A stretch of 64,000 bases of DNA from an uncultured Spirochaetales bacterium (GCA_949289305.1 CASENB010000005.1:1-64000), one strand, 5' to 3'. Shown: positions 43,958 through 53,583, counted from the stretch's first letter. Notes: generated from the sequence alone by a model not told the origin. Numbers and translations: made by a program.

Positions 43958-45362
43958 CGCTTTAGACACAAGGGACGAATATAAGAGAATCGTAGACATG
44001 ACGAGGGATGCGATCCTCTCGTCATTTTCTGACGATACGGCCTACTCAGGCGTAGATCCGTTAAAACTCAGAAAGGATATAAATGAAATCACGCTGATAG
44101 ACGAATTAGGCCTTGGCTTTGATGAGACGCTGAAGCTTATAGAAGAAAAAGTGATGAAAAACCTTCTGCGCACATGGTCAAAAAGCTATATGCCCCATCT
44201 TCATTCCCCTGCCCTTCTCGAGTCTCTTTCTGCAGAAATGATAATCTCTGCATTCAACGACAGTCTTGACAGCTGGGATCAGGGTCCTGCAGCGACCGAA
44301 GTCGAAGTAATGGTCGTAAAAGGTCTTCTAGATCTTTTCGGATATGACAGAGAAAAGGGAGACGGCGCATTTACATCAGGCGGCTCTCAATCCAATATGA
44401 GCGCCATAATCGCGGCTCGAGACAAATTTATTCAAAAGAAGTTCAATCATGATGTGAAACTGAACGGACTTCCAAAAGGTGCGGATAAGCTCATCTTATA
44501 CACATCCGAAATATCTCATTTCAGCATGGATAAGAGCGCTCATATCCTTGGGCTAGGATATAATGCCGTAAGACATTTGAAAGTCAATGATAAATGCCAG
44601 ATAGATATAGACGCGTTTGAAAAACAGATTGAAAAGGATGTAAAGGACGGTTATATGCCATTTATGGCAGTTGCAACGCTCGGCAGCACTGATTACGGTT
44701 CGATAGACGACTGTGCTAAAATGAGAGAAATAACAGAGCGTTATGGGATGCATCTGCATCTTGATGCAGCATATGGTTCTGCTCTTGTTCTAAGCAGCAA
44801 GCACAAAGAAAAACTCGGCCCAGTATCGCAGGCTGACAGCATTACGATCGATTTTCATAAAATGTTCCTGCTTCCAATAAGCTGTTCTGCAATCCTCTTT
44901 AAAAACAAGAACGACTTCGAACCATTTAATCTTCATGCAGATTATCTAAATAGGGAAGAGGATGAAGAAGAGGGATATATCAATCTTGTCTCAAAAGGAA
45001 TACAGACTACAAGAAGATTCGACGCTCTTAAAGTTCTTTTCTCATTTAAAGCAAGAGGCAGAAAGGAATTTGAAGAGATAATTGAGAAATCAATCGGAAA
45101 CGCGTCATACTGCTATAACGTATTAAAATGCGACGGATCGTTTTACGTTCCAATAATGCCTGAGATAAGCACCGTTACGTTCGCCCACTTAAATGGAGAT
45201 GATTCAAATAGGAAAATAAGAAAAGAACTATTGAAAGAAGGCATTGTTATAGGACAGACTAAAATGAATGATAAGGTCATGTTAAAGCTAACGCTTTTGA
45301 ATCCGAACATTGAAAAATCTGACTTAGACAGTCTTATCCAAAGAATAAAAGAGCTCGCTTAA
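43935..45362 (+). CDS. ddc: L-2,4-diaminobutyrate decarboxylase (PLP-dependent)
   Basis: 475-residue group II decarboxylase. Seen: SYMPHLHSPALLESLSAEMI, AATEVEVMVVKGLLDLFGY, GAFTSGGSQSNMSAIIAARD, VATLGSTDYGSIDD, HLDAAYGSALVLS and the PLP Lys309 in DFHKMFLLP. The context with dat identifies the likely substrate as diaminobutyrate, giving 1,3-diaminopropane, a polyamine and norspermidine precursor. GTG start at 43935 preceded by AGAGGTGG; overlaps dat, so translation is coupled. Could instead act on other amino acids, but the pair is diagnostic. Confidence 0.85.
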   Translation: MLKTTLSNALDTRDEYKRIVDMTRDAILSSFSDDTAYSGVDPLKLRKDINEITLIDELGLGFDETLKLIEEKVMKNLLRTWSKSYMPHLHSPALLESLSAEMIISAFNDSLDSWDQGPAATEVEVMVVKGLLDLFGYDREKGDGAFTSGGSQSNMSAIIAARDKFIQKKFNHDVKLNGLPKGADKLILYTSEISHFSMDKSAHILGLGYNAVRHLKVNDKCQIDIDAFEKQIEKDVKDGYMPFMAVATLGSTDYGSIDDCAKMREITERYGMHLHLDAAYGSALVLSSKHKEKLGPVSQADSITIDFHKMFLLPISCSAILFKNKNDFEPFNLHADYLNREEDEEEGYINLVSKGIQTTRRFDALKVLFSFKARGRKEFEEIIEKSIGNASYCYNVLKCDGSFYVPIMPEISTVTFAHLNGDDSNRKIRKELLKEGIVIGQTKMNDKVMLKLTLLNPNIEKSDLDSLIQRIKELA

Positions 45363-45396
45363 AGGCGAGTTCTTAATGCTAATGAGCAATTTTTTC
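45349..45396 (+). terminator. Hairpin/terminator at the end of dat-ddc
   Basis: AAGAGCTCGC (45349-45358) pairs with GCGAGTTCTT (45365-45374) across the stop codon, followed some 15 bp later by ATTTTTTCT. Probably ends transcription, though the T-run is distant. Confidence 0.5.
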
Positions 45397-45503
45397 TATA
45401 AAATTTTAAATTTCTAAACATGATCCAACAAATTTGGTTAAAAATTTAAAAATCGTAATCAACAGCCTAAAAGATCATCTGTTTTTAAACTAAAATACAA
45501 AAC

Positions 45504-45884
45504 ATGATTTTAAACGACTTGATAAAATCTTTCTGGATTCGCCTTGAATCTAGAATAGAAGAGTATGGGTATTCCTCTCTAAGGAATTTTTGCTCTGAAC
45601 ACGATCTGAACTACCAGGTTATAGCAGGAGCTAGACGAAGAAGGCAGTTTCCCTCCCTTGAAGACACGGTTATAATGACGGATATTCTCAATATCGATAT
45701 CAATACCCTCATATACGGTAACGGATATGACGAACTTAAAGAGTCGCAGGAAGAGAAAGAAGCTAAAAAGAGAAACGGAATAAGAAAGCAGAACATTATC
45801 TTATCGGCCCTCTCAAAAGCCGATCCGATAAGGATTGCAGCAATAGAAATGATTCTAGGCATTTACAACGAAAACAGGGATTGA
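45504..45884 (+). CDS. HTH-type DNA-binding protein, 126 residues
   Basis: A short N-terminal region followed by a helix-turn-helix-like segment (SLRNFCSEHDLNYQVIAGARRRRQFPSLEDTVIMTDIL), as in phage-type XRE regulators, and a C-terminal helical part (KQNIILSALSKADPIRIAAIEMILGIY). No family name can be given. It stands alone between dat-ddc and a MerR gene; possibly a regulator of one of these. Confidence 0.55.
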   Translation: MILNDLIKSFWIRLESRIEEYGYSSLRNFCSEHDLNYQVIAGARRRRQFPSLEDTVIMTDILNIDINTLIYGNGYDELKESQEEKEAKKRNGIRKQNIILSALSKADPIRIAAIEMILGIYNENRD

Positions 45885-46032
45885 TATCTTCACAAAAAAT
45901 ACACACTACTCTATTGCTTTGAAGTTTACTTTAAATAGTATTTTTCTTTTTTAGCAGGACAAAAGAATTTATTATCCATGGCCTCATACACCACCCTATC
46001 CCTTTATTCCTGCTAATTGGGAGAAAAAGGAA

Positions 46033-46384
46033 ATGACTATAAAGGAAGTTTCTGAAAAATATAAAATCAGCGAGCCTACCATCCGTTACTACGAGAAAGT
46101 CGGTCTTATCCCATACGTCAATAGACAGAACGGCATAAGAAATTTTGAGGAAAAAGATCTTAAGGCCCTTGAATTCGTACTTTGCCTTAGGAATGCGGGA
46201 CTCTCAATAGACAGCATCTTAAAATATATAAGTCTAACTGATGAAGGAGATGAGACGCTTAAAGAAAGAATTACAATTCTTGAAAGTGAAAAAAAAGGAA
46301 CTCCAAAGAAAAAGAAACGAGATCGATGAGTTCATTGAGCACTTAAACTATAAAATCAATCTGTTCAAGACCAAGCTAAGCTGA
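46033..46384 (+). pseudogene. MerR-family regulator with +1 frameshift at an A8 tract
   Basis: MerR helix-turn-helix at the start (MTIKEVSEKYKISEPTIRYY EKVGLIP), then the wing and dimer helix (FEEKDLKALEFVLCLRNAGLSI). The frame as read ends after 98 residues (GTPKKKKRDR). One base fewer in the run of eight A ending at about 46296 restores KKELQRKRNEIDEFIEHL NYKINLFKTKLS and a stop at 46382-46384, exactly the C-terminal helix expected of a MerR of about 115 residues. Transcriptional slippage on A8 could still give full-length protein, so loss of function is not certain. Confidence 0.7.
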
Positions 46385-46648
46385 CTTCTTATACATTCAG
46401 CCAACCCGTAGCTGATAGTAAAAAGAATAATGGAAAACACATAATAAAAAGGAACTTCTTAATTCCTCTTTATTCGATATTTTTATATCGATTTAATAAC
46501 TTTTGATTTCAAAAAGAAAAGAGAATGAGAAAACAAATAATAAAAATATACAGAATTTTGAATATTTTTTGCATAATAATTCATTTTACTATTTTCATTG
46601 GTTTTCATTCATAGTATCATAAGCCAAAATCAAATCAGGGAGGCTATG

Positions 46649-47821
46649 ATGAAAAAAGTTCTATCAACCCTATTTTTAGTTCTTCTCGCAGTGTCTGTAA
46701 TCTATGCTGGAGGATCAAGCGAAAGCGATGGAAACGTCATCAGGATTGGGGTATTCGAACCTGCAAGCGGAGACAACGGAGCAGGAGGAAAACAGGAAAC
46801 TCTTGGCATTCAGTATGCTAACTACCTCACACCTACTCTTACGCTCAACGGCGTCGAATATTCTGTAGAGCTGGTTATTGCCGATAACGAGAGTTCAAAC
46901 GACAGAGCGGCAAGTGCAGCAGCGACTCTTGTCAATGCAGATATTTCCGTTGCTCTTGGTTCCTACGGTTCAGGGGTAAGCATTGCAGGAAGCGATACTT
47001 TCCGCGCAGCAGGAGTTCCAATTATCGGAATCACATGTACGAATCCACAGGTGACAGAAGGAAACACGCACTACTTCAGAATCTGTTTCCTCGATCCATT
47101 CCAGGGTACTGTTCTTGCCAACTATGCTTACAACGAGCTCGGAGTCAGAAAGGCATACTGCCTTGCTAAACTCGGAGACGACTATTCCGGTGGCCTTGTA
47201 AACTACTTCATTGAGGCTTTTGAGAATCTAGGCGGAGAATGCGTATCAGAAACCTTCCCTGAAGGAAACAGCGACTTCACTTCTTATATTGCAAATGCAA
47301 AGAACTCAGGATGCGAGATCTTCTTCTCACCTGTTTCCACGGAAGCGGCACAGCTTATCATCAACCAGGCAGACAGCCAGGATCTTACAATGCCAATCCT
47401 TGCCGGAGACACTTGGGACTCGAACGTCATATTGCAGGCTGCAAAAGGAACGGATGTGAGCGTTACGATTACGACATTCTATCCAGAGGGAGCCAACGCC
47501 GAATTCGATAACGGATTCAAGGAATGGGTTAACGCTGACTCGACGAGGTTGAGCAATAACGGAGGAGATGATACCGTTGCCGCCGTCACTGCAATGGGAT
47601 ACGATGCGTACTATTTTGCCCTTCAGGCGATTTTAAACGCCGGTTCCACGGATCCTGCTGACGTAATGCAGGCTTTATGGACAACAGAAATAGACGGAGT
47701 TTCAGGCCACATCTCTCTTGATCAGGTTAACGGAGATGCAATCAGGAACACAGCCTATGTAAAACACTGTGACAACGAGAGCGGAACATGGCTTGCTCTT
47801 CCTGCCGTCACGATCGAATAA
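46649..47821 (+). CDS. livJ: Branched-chain amino-acid ABC transporter substrate-binding protein
   Basis: 390-residue periplasmic receptor. Signal peptide MKKVLSTLFLVLLAVSVIYA then GGSSES, a spirochaete-like export region without a lipobox Cys. LivJ/K-type features: IRIGVFEPASGDNGAGGK, VIADNESSNDRAASAAATLV, ALGSYGSGVSIAG, GDDYSGGLVNYF, GDTWDS. Start taken at ATG 46649 with AGGGAGG five bases upstream; ATG 46646 is alternative. First gene of the liv cluster, followed by a hairpin that would keep receptor message in excess. Confidence 0.9.
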   Translation: MKKVLSTLFLVLLAVSVIYAGGSSESDGNVIRIGVFEPASGDNGAGGKQETLGIQYANYLTPTLTLNGVEYSVELVIADNESSNDRAASAAATLVNADISVALGSYGSGVSIAGSDTFRAAGVPIIGITCTNPQVTEGNTHYFRICFLDPFQGTVLANYAYNELGVRKAYCLAKLGDDYSGGLVNYFIEAFENLGGECVSETFPEGNSDFTSYIANAKNSGCEIFFSPVSTEAAQLIINQADSQDLTMPILAGDTWDSNVILQAAKGTDVSVTITTFYPEGANAEFDNGFKEWVNADSTRLSNNGGDDTVAAVTAMGYDAYYFALQAILNAGSTDPADVMQALWTTEIDGVSGHISLDQVNGDAIRNTAYVKHCDNESGTWLALPAVTIE

Positions 47822-47838
47822 TGTGGATTTCCACTTCA

Positions 47839-47870
47839 AGCGGTAGGATTATCTACCGCTATTTTATTTC
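47839..47870 (+). promoter_or_regulatory. Hairpin between livJ and livH
   Basis: AGCGGTAG, loop GATTAT, CTACCGCT, then ATTTTATTTC. Perfect 8-bp stem with a T-rich tail, a leaky terminator or mRNA-stabilising structure that explains differential expression of the receptor versus the permease genes. Confidence 0.65.
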
Positions 47871-47885
47871 TATCAAGGGGTAAAT

Positions 47886-48800
47886 ATGATCTCTTTCTTA
47901 CACGACAACCTATCCTATTTTCTCTCTGGAATATCAGTTGGAGGACAATATGCGCTTATCGCAATAGGATATACGATGGTTTACGGCATTCTAAGACTCA
48001 TAAATTTTGCTCATGGAGACGTATTCATGTGTGCAGGGCTGATGATGATATATCTCTCTGCTAGCCTGCCATTTTACATCTCAATACCAATAACGCTCAT
48101 TCTTACAGTCCTTCTGGGATTTCTTATAGAGAGAATCGCATACAGGCCTTTAAGGCAGGCACCGAGAATGTCTGTCATGATCAGTGCAATCGGAGTCTCG
48201 TATCTGCTTCAGAATGCGGCTTTATATTTTACAGGCGGACTTGCAAAAGTCTATCCGTCTATTCCTATTTTAAGCAATACGATCAGCATATGGGACAGTC
48301 CTACAAGGGCTGTTACGGTAATAACTCCTTTTTTAACCGTAATTCTCGTAATCGTATTGAATCTTTTAATCAAGCACACGAAAATCGGAATGGCCATGAG
48401 GGCGGTATCAAAAGATTATGAGACCAGCCAGCTTATGGGCATCAAAATAAATAATGTAATAAGCTACACGTTCGTTATAGGATCGCTGCTTGCGGCTGTA
48501 GGATCCATTCTATATTTTTCAAACTACTCTTCAGTAGTTCCAACAAGCGGAAGCATGCCAGGGCTGAAAGCGTTCGTAGCGGCCGTATTTGGAGGAATCG
48601 GAAGCATCCCTGGTGCTGTGATAGGAGCCTTCATAATAGGAATTTGCGAAAACATCATCCGCGGTGGAGCGAGCATATTCGGCATAGCAGGAACGGGATG
48701 GACTACATTTTCGGATGCATTCACATTCGCACTCCTCATAGTAATTCTAGTCGTAAAACCTACTGGACTCTTCGGAGAAAAGAGCGTCGACAAGGTTTAG
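47886..48800 (+). CDS. livH: Branched-chain amino-acid ABC transporter permease LivH
   Basis: 304-residue inner-membrane permease with about eight helices. Seen: GISVGGQYALIAIGYTMVYG, RLINFAHGDVFM, the cytoplasmic EAA-like stretch KIGMAMRAVSKDYETSQLMGIKIN, and KAFVAAVFGGIGSIPGAVIG, all in LivH order. Ends with LLIVILVVKPTGLFGEK. Followed by livM 11 bp later. Confidence 0.92.
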   Translation: MISFLHDNLSYFLSGISVGGQYALIAIGYTMVYGILRLINFAHGDVFMCAGLMMIYLSASLPFYISIPITLILTVLLGFLIERIAYRPLRQAPRMSVMISAIGVSYLLQNAALYFTGGLAKVYPSIPILSNTISIWDSPTRAVTVITPFLTVILVIVLNLLIKHTKIGMAMRAVSKDYETSQLMGIKINNVISYTFVIGSLLAAVGSILYFSNYSSVVPTSGSMPGLKAFVAAVFGGIGSIPGAVIGAFIIGICENIIRGGASIFGIAGTGWTTFSDAFTFALLIVILVVKPTGLFGEKSVDKV

Positions 48801-48811
48801 GAGTTCTTCAT

Positions 48812-49933
48812 ATGGATAACGAAAAAAGAAAAAACAGCATTGCAATGTTCATATTCATTGCCGCGATATATATAATCGTTTTTATTCTTGAGCAAAGCTT
48901 GAGAAGCACAAGCATAGTATTTACGGTTCTCAGAAAAGGGGCAATCTATTCGCTTGTGGCAGTTTCTATGAACCTTCTCAATGGTTTTACAGGCCTGTTC
49001 TCATTAGGCCAAGCTGGATTCATGCTTCTAGGAGCCTATACGTACGGAATTCTCACGATGCCTGCAAGCGTAAAAGAAGGGACTAGCGTATACCGCTATT
49101 ACGATGCTCTAATTACATTTGACACTGGAGTTTTCGTCGGCCTCATTGCGGCAGGCCTTGTCGCAGCATTTTTTGCATTTCTGATAGGACTTCCCGTATT
49201 AAGGCTAAAAAGCGATTACCTTGCAATCGCAACGCTTGGATTTGCGGAAATCATAAGAGCCGTCTGCCAATGGGACGTGCTAGGGCCGCTTACAAACGGA
49301 GCGAACATGATAAGGAATTACAAGGATCTGACAAACATAAAGATCCCATTTACAGACATAGCGTTTCCCCCTACCCTGTTCGTATTCATAGTGGTCGGAA
49401 TCTGTATTGCTTTAATTGTCCTTTTAATTAATTCAAGCTACGGCCGTGCATTCAAGGCGATAAGAGATGACGAAATCGCAGCGGAAGCCATGGGAATAAA
49501 CCTATTCAAGCATAAGGAGCTTAGCTTCGTAATATCATCATTTTTCGCAGGGATATCCGGAGCCCTTCTTGCAATGTTCCAATACACGGTTCAGGCATCC
49601 CAGTTCAGAACTAGCATGACATATGAGCTTCTGCTGATCGTAGTAATCGGCGGAATCGGAAGCATAAGCGGATCATGCATCGCGTCTTTTCTATATATCG
49701 CATTCTCCGAGTGGTGGCTTCGCGGCCTCGATATGGGAACCTTTCTGGGAATTCATGCGCCAAACCTATTCAGATCTGGCTTCAGAAGGCTCGTGTTCTC
49801 AATAGCGATAATGTGCATAGTGCTATTCTTCAGCAAGGGAATAATGGGAGACAAGGAGCTTTCCTTCACTAGAATAAAGGAAAGGCTTAAAAGGTTGTCA
49901 TCCCCTTTTAAGACAAGAAAGAGGGAGGCTTAG
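48812..49933 (+). CDS. livM: Branched-chain amino-acid ABC transporter permease LivM
   Basis: 373 residues. I start it at ATG 48812, nine bases after TAGGAG; the longer upstream frame overlaps livH and is not protein-like. Seen: GAIYSLVAVSMNLLNGFTGLFSLGQAGFM, LPVLRLKSDYLAIATLGFAEIIR, SYGRAFKAIRDDEIAAEAMGIN, LLIVVIGGIGSISGSC. Stop codon directly precedes the livG start. Confidence 0.92.
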   Translation: MDNEKRKNSIAMFIFIAAIYIIVFILEQSLRSTSIVFTVLRKGAIYSLVAVSMNLLNGFTGLFSLGQAGFMLLGAYTYGILTMPASVKEGTSVYRYYDALITFDTGVFVGLIAAGLVAAFFAFLIGLPVLRLKSDYLAIATLGFAEIIRAVCQWDVLGPLTNGANMIRNYKDLTNIKIPFTDIAFPPTLFVFIVVGICIALIVLLINSSYGRAFKAIRDDEIAAEAMGINLFKHKELSFVISSFFAGISGALLAMFQYTVQASQFRTSMTYELLLIVVIGGIGSISGSCIASFLYIAFSEWWLRGLDMGTFLGIHAPNLFRSGFRRLVFSIAIMCIVLFFSKGIMGDKELSFTRIKERLKRLSSPFKTRKREA

Positions 49934-50779
49934 ATGCAAAACGTATTGAAACTTGAAAACGTGACTATGCAGTTTGGAGGAGTTGTTGCTGTAAACAATC
50001 TTTCATTGAATGTAGACAAAGGAGAAATTGTTGCTCTGATAGGTCCAAATGGAGCGGGAAAGACAACAGCATTCAATTGCATTACAGGGGTATACGAACC
50101 TACGAACGGAAAAATAAGTTTTGAAGACGAGGTCATAATAGAAAATACGCCGAAAGGCAAGATGAAGAAGCTTTATGCAGGAGAGCATAAGGATCTTTAT
50201 GCAAAAGAGAAATGCCTAAGTCCTACCCCAGACAACATCACAAGGCTTGGAATCGCTAGGACATTCCAGAACATCAGGCTTTTTAAAAGCATGAGCGTAT
50301 ATGACAACGTTCTGACGGCAATGCACTTAAGAGCGAAGATGAACGTATTCAGCGCTACCGTACGGCTAAGCAGAGCAGAGGAAAACAGAATGAGGGAAAA
50401 GACAGACGCACTGCTTAAGGAACAGGGACTTTACAGCGTCAAAGATGAGAATGCGACATCGCTTCCATACGGAAAACAGAGAAGGCTTGAAATTGCAAGG
50501 GCTCTAGCTACAGAACCAAAGCTGCTCCTACTTGACGAACCTGCTGCCGGAATGAATCCTCAAGAGACGGCAGAACTCGCCTCTTTCATCAGGGATATAA
50601 AAGAAAAATACAATCTTTCTATTTTCATGATCGAGCACCACATGGATCTTGTAATGAATATTTCAAACAGGATTTACGTACTTGATTTCGGATCCTTGAT
50701 AGCGGAGGGAACTCCAGAGGAAATTCAGAAGAACCAGCGGGTAATTGATGCTTATTTAGGGGTGTGTGAAGATGTTTAG
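49934..50779 (+). CDS. livG: Branched-chain amino-acid ABC transporter ATPase LivG
   Basis: 281-residue ATPase: Walker A GPNGAGKTT, an inserted lysine-rich stretch of about 45 residues (GKMKKLYAGEHKDLYAKEK) before ARTFQNIRLF, the signature LPYGKQRRLEIARAL, Walker B LLLLDEPAAGMNP, switch His EHHMD. Slightly longer than typical LivG (about 255) because of the insert. Starts immediately after livM and overlaps livF by 8 nt. Confidence 0.93.
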   Translation: MQNVLKLENVTMQFGGVVAVNNLSLNVDKGEIVALIGPNGAGKTTAFNCITGVYEPTNGKISFEDEVIIENTPKGKMKKLYAGEHKDLYAKEKCLSPTPDNITRLGIARTFQNIRLFKSMSVYDNVLTAMHLRAKMNVFSATVRLSRAEENRMREKTDALLKEQGLYSVKDENATSLPYGKQRRLEIARALATEPKLLLLDEPAAGMNPQETAELASFIRDIKEKYNLSIFMIEHHMDLVMNISNRIYVLDFGSLIAEGTPEEIQKNQRVIDAYLGVCEDV

Positions 50780-51470
50780 CATAAAAAACTTATATGTGAA
50801 CTATGGCGGAATCGAAGCGGTAAGAGACATCTCTTTTGATGTTGAAGACGGCTCTATAGTGACTTTAATCGGAGCAAACGGAGCAGGAAAAAGCACGACG
50901 CTCAGAGCAATTGCCGGACTTGTAAAGACAAGAAGCGGAAAGATTGAATTCAATGGAAAGGATATTAGCAAAGAAGATCCGACTTCAATTGTGAAAAAAG
51001 GCATAACGCTCGTTCCTGAGGGAAGAAAAATATTTGCAGATCTTACAGTACTCGAAAATCTTAAAATCGGAGCATATCTGAGAAGCGACAGCCTTGAAGA
51101 GGATCTTGAATGGGTGTATTCACTCTTTCCACGTCTAAAAGAGAGAAGCTGGCAGCTAGGAGGAACCCTCTCAGGAGGAGAACAGCAGATGCTTGCCGTT
51201 GCAAGGGCTTTGATGGCAAAGCCGAAACTTATCATGATGGACGAGCCTTCATTAGGGCTTGCACCTCTCATCGTTAAAGACATTTTCTCTATTATAAAAG
51301 AGATAAACAAGCAAGGCGTGACGATACTCTTAATCGAACAGAATGCGAATATGGCGCTCAGAATCGCCGATATGGCCTATGTGATGGAAAGCGGCGTGAT
51401 CACGCTTTGCGGGAAAGGATGCGATCTTCTTATGAACGATGATGTAAAAAAAGCCTATTTAGGCTCATGA
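50772..51470 (+). CDS. livF: Branched-chain amino-acid ABC transporter ATPase LivF
   Basis: 232-residue ATPase partner of LivG: Walker A GANGAGKSTT, signature LSGGEQQMLAVARALM, Walker B LIMMDEPSLGLAP, and LIEQNANMAL. Start taken at ATG 50772 with TAGGGG nine bases upstream; GTG two codons earlier is possible. Last gene of the importer, followed by a strong terminator. Confidence 0.93.
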   Translation: MFSIKNLYVNYGGIEAVRDISFDVEDGSIVTLIGANGAGKSTTLRAIAGLVKTRSGKIEFNGKDISKEDPTSIVKKGITLVPEGRKIFADLTVLENLKIGAYLRSDSLEEDLEWVYSLFPRLKERSWQLGGTLSGGEQQMLAVARALMAKPKLIMMDEPSLGLAPLIVKDIFSIIKEINKQGVTILLIEQNANMALRIADMAYVMESGVITLCGKGCDLLMNDDVKKAYLGS

Positions 51471-51497
51471 AAGAAACAAGATTCGATATTATAAAAC

Positions 51498-51540
51498 AAC
51501 AATGCTGTAGAATTGACGATCCCCTACAGCATTGTTTTTT
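51498..51540. terminator. Bidirectional terminator between liv and the PII-like gene
   Basis: AACAATGCTGTAG (51498-51510) pairs perfectly with CTACAGCATTGTT (51524-51536), followed by TTTT on the plus strand and preceded by AAAA, which is a T-run in the minus direction. Serves both convergent operons. Confidence 0.88.
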
Positions 51541-51542
51541 AG

Positions 51543-52136
51543 CTATCCAAGCTGGATGAAGTTCTTCACAGGGAGGGTAAAGAGTATTCCCATGCCCTTC
51601 TTTTTAAGGCAATCGAGGTCTTTTACAGCGCTTACGACCTTATCTGAAACATCTCTTCTCGCAACGATCAAAAGAATTTCTTTTTCGGGAACGATGGAAA
51701 TTCCGAAGAACTTTGCATCCTCCTCGCTTGCAGTTCCATGCGCATTAATTACAGTACCACCCTTCGCACCAGCCTTTCTTGCCGTCGCCATGACGTCCTC
51801 GCTATATCCCTTTTCGACTATTATTTCAATCATCTCCCATTCGTTACTCATGCTATCGTTTTCCTCACAATTTGCATCCATTAGAAATGCGATCGACTTC
51901 TTGCTTTTCGTATTTTTCAAAGCAGTTACCACATTCTCTGCTATATCTTCGCTTAAAAGGCTGTAGATAACCTCTTTCAGGCTGTCCCCGATTCCAAGAA
52001 GGGACAAGATGGAGTTTGACGCCGTACCTCTGGCATAGCAGATCGTTCCGCCTGTGGCTCCAGCATCACGCATGGCCTTCATTATCTTAGCCCCTTCTCC
52101 TTTTTGAACTACGGCCATTAAAAGATAGTTTTTCAT
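51543..52136 (-). CDS. Double-domain PII-like signalling protein
   Basis: 197 residues built of two tandem PII-like units, each with a recognisable loop: MKAMRDAGATGGTICYARGT (first) and ATARKAGAKGGTVINAHGT (second), a fused duplication of the ferredoxin-like PII fold. It overlaps the DUF1538 gene by 4 nt. PII-like proteins beside transporters usually gate them in response to nucleotides or metabolites; here the partner would be the DUF1538 membrane protein. Ligand unknown; T-loop length differs between the two units. Confidence 0.8.
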   Translation of the reverse strand: MKNYLLMAVVQKGEGAKIMKAMRDAGATGGTICYARGTASNSILSLLGIGDSLKEVIYSLLSEDIAENVVTALKNTKSKKSIAFLMDANCEENDSMSNEWEMIEIIVEKGYSEDVMATARKAGAKGGTVINAHGTASEEDAKFFGISIVPEKEILLIVARRDVSDKVVSAVKDLDCLKKKGMGILFTLPVKNFIQLG

Positions 52137-53581
52137 TCCAATGCCTCCTTCTTATTAAGCGCCCTCTGATAGATTATACCAAGAATTTCAATACAAAGTA
52201 TCGGAGTCATCGCAATTAATCCGATCATTCCAAAACTTGCTGTTGCAATATTGCCTCCCATGCTTGTAGCGGCGCCAATTGCAAAAGGGAGGAGGAATGT
52301 AGAACTCATCGGACCAGTAGCAACCCCGCCTGAATCGAACGCAATACCGACAAAGAGGGTCGGAACCTTCTTCATCAGCAGGAATATAAGAAGATATCCA
52401 GGAAGAATAAAAGTCCAAATCGATAGAGAATAAATTATTCTAAGCATCGCAAGAAGAACGGCGCATGCAACACCTATGCACATTGCGATAAGCATTACCT
52501 TCCTCTGAATATGCCCCTGAGTCACCTCTTCAACCTGTCTAGTTAAAACCCAGATTGCAGGCTCGGCAAGAACTACGCACGCACCTAGCACGAAACCAAC
52601 GCCGCATAATAAAATCTTATTATTGCTGGCTAAGGCATATCCTATGCTTCTTGCAGTCGGAGAGAAGAAACCTTTTACAGCGAACAAGAACAGAACAAGG
52701 CCGATATACGTATAGAAAAATCCTATGAACATCCTTGCAGTCTGCATCTTAGGCATCTTCAAAAGAATAATCTGCATTATTACGCAGATAACAATAAGAG
52801 GTAAAAGCGCGCTTGTCACTTCTCCTACCACTTCCAGAAACTGAGTCAGCATGCTAGCCCCCTCAGCTTCCGTACTGAAATTCGTATTCAGATCACCTTT
52901 GTAAATAAGGCCTAAAAGCAATACGAAAAGAACAGGTCCGATCGAAGCGATTCCTGTATAGCCGAATGAGGAATCATCGCCTTCGCTCTTGCTCTGGCTC
53001 AAGCCAAGTCCGAGAGCCATAATAAACGGAACGGCCATAGGACCTGTGGTCGCACCTCCAGAATCAAAACCGACTGATACGAAAAATTCATCAACAAGTG
53101 CAGCAACTATAAAAATTACTATGAAACAGAAAAAAAGCGTGAGTTTCAAGGACCAGTTCAAAATAGATCTTAAAAATGAAATTGCTACAAAGAGACCTAC
53201 CCCGATGCTAATTGTGACTACAAGGGTCATCACGCTTATCTGAGGATTAATTTCATTTACCTGATCTGCTAACACTCTCACATCAGGTTCAGCAATAGTA
53301 ATAATCGTACCAAGCACGAATCCCGCTAATAACAACAAAGTGATATTCTTTTTCTGCGTGATCTTGCTTCCGATCTGGCTTCCGACAGGGGTCAAACCGA
53401 TATCTACGCCAACAAGAAATATTGTTAGTCCGATTATTACTAAAACTGCTGAAAATATAAACTCGACAAATGAGATTGAAGACGAGGAAAAAACGCCTAA
53501 AGCCAGTCCTGCAACTGACGCTATAAGCGCAATTGGCAGGACCGATCCAATAGTTTCTTTAAGTTGTTTTATAAAACCCAA
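52133..53581 (-). CDS. DUF1538 family membrane protein
   Basis: 482-residue multi-pass membrane protein made of two homologous halves: FVLGTIITIAEPDVRVLADQV with GFDSGGATTGPMAVPF in the first and VLGACVVLAEPAIWVLTRQV with AFDSGGVATGPMSSTF in the second. Repeated AEP...L and FDSGG..TGPM motifs suggest an inverted- or direct-repeat transporter. Function unknown in the family; neighbours with PII-like proteins are typical. TTG start at 53579-53581, two bases after the preceding gene. Confidence 0.85.
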   Translation of the reverse strand: MGFIKQLKETIGSVLPIALIASVAGLALGVFSSSSISFVEFIFSAVLVIIGLTIFLVGVDIGLTPVGSQIGSKITQKKNITLLLLAGFVLGTIITIAEPDVRVLADQVNEINPQISVMTLVVTISIGVGLFVAISFLRSILNWSLKLTLFFCFIVIFIVAALVDEFFVSVGFDSGGATTGPMAVPFIMALGLGLSQSKSEGDDSSFGYTGIASIGPVLFVLLLGLIYKGDLNTNFSTEAEGASMLTQFLEVVGEVTSALLPLIVICVIMQIILLKMPKMQTARMFIGFFYTYIGLVLFLFAVKGFFSPTARSIGYALASNNKILLCGVGFVLGACVVLAEPAIWVLTRQVEEVTQGHIQRKVMLIAMCIGVACAVLLAMLRIIYSLSIWTFILPGYLLIFLLMKKVPTLFVGIAFDSGGVATGPMSSTFLLPFAIGAATSMGGNIATASFGMIGLIAMTPILCIEILGIIYQRALNKKEALE

Positions 53582-53583
53582 CT

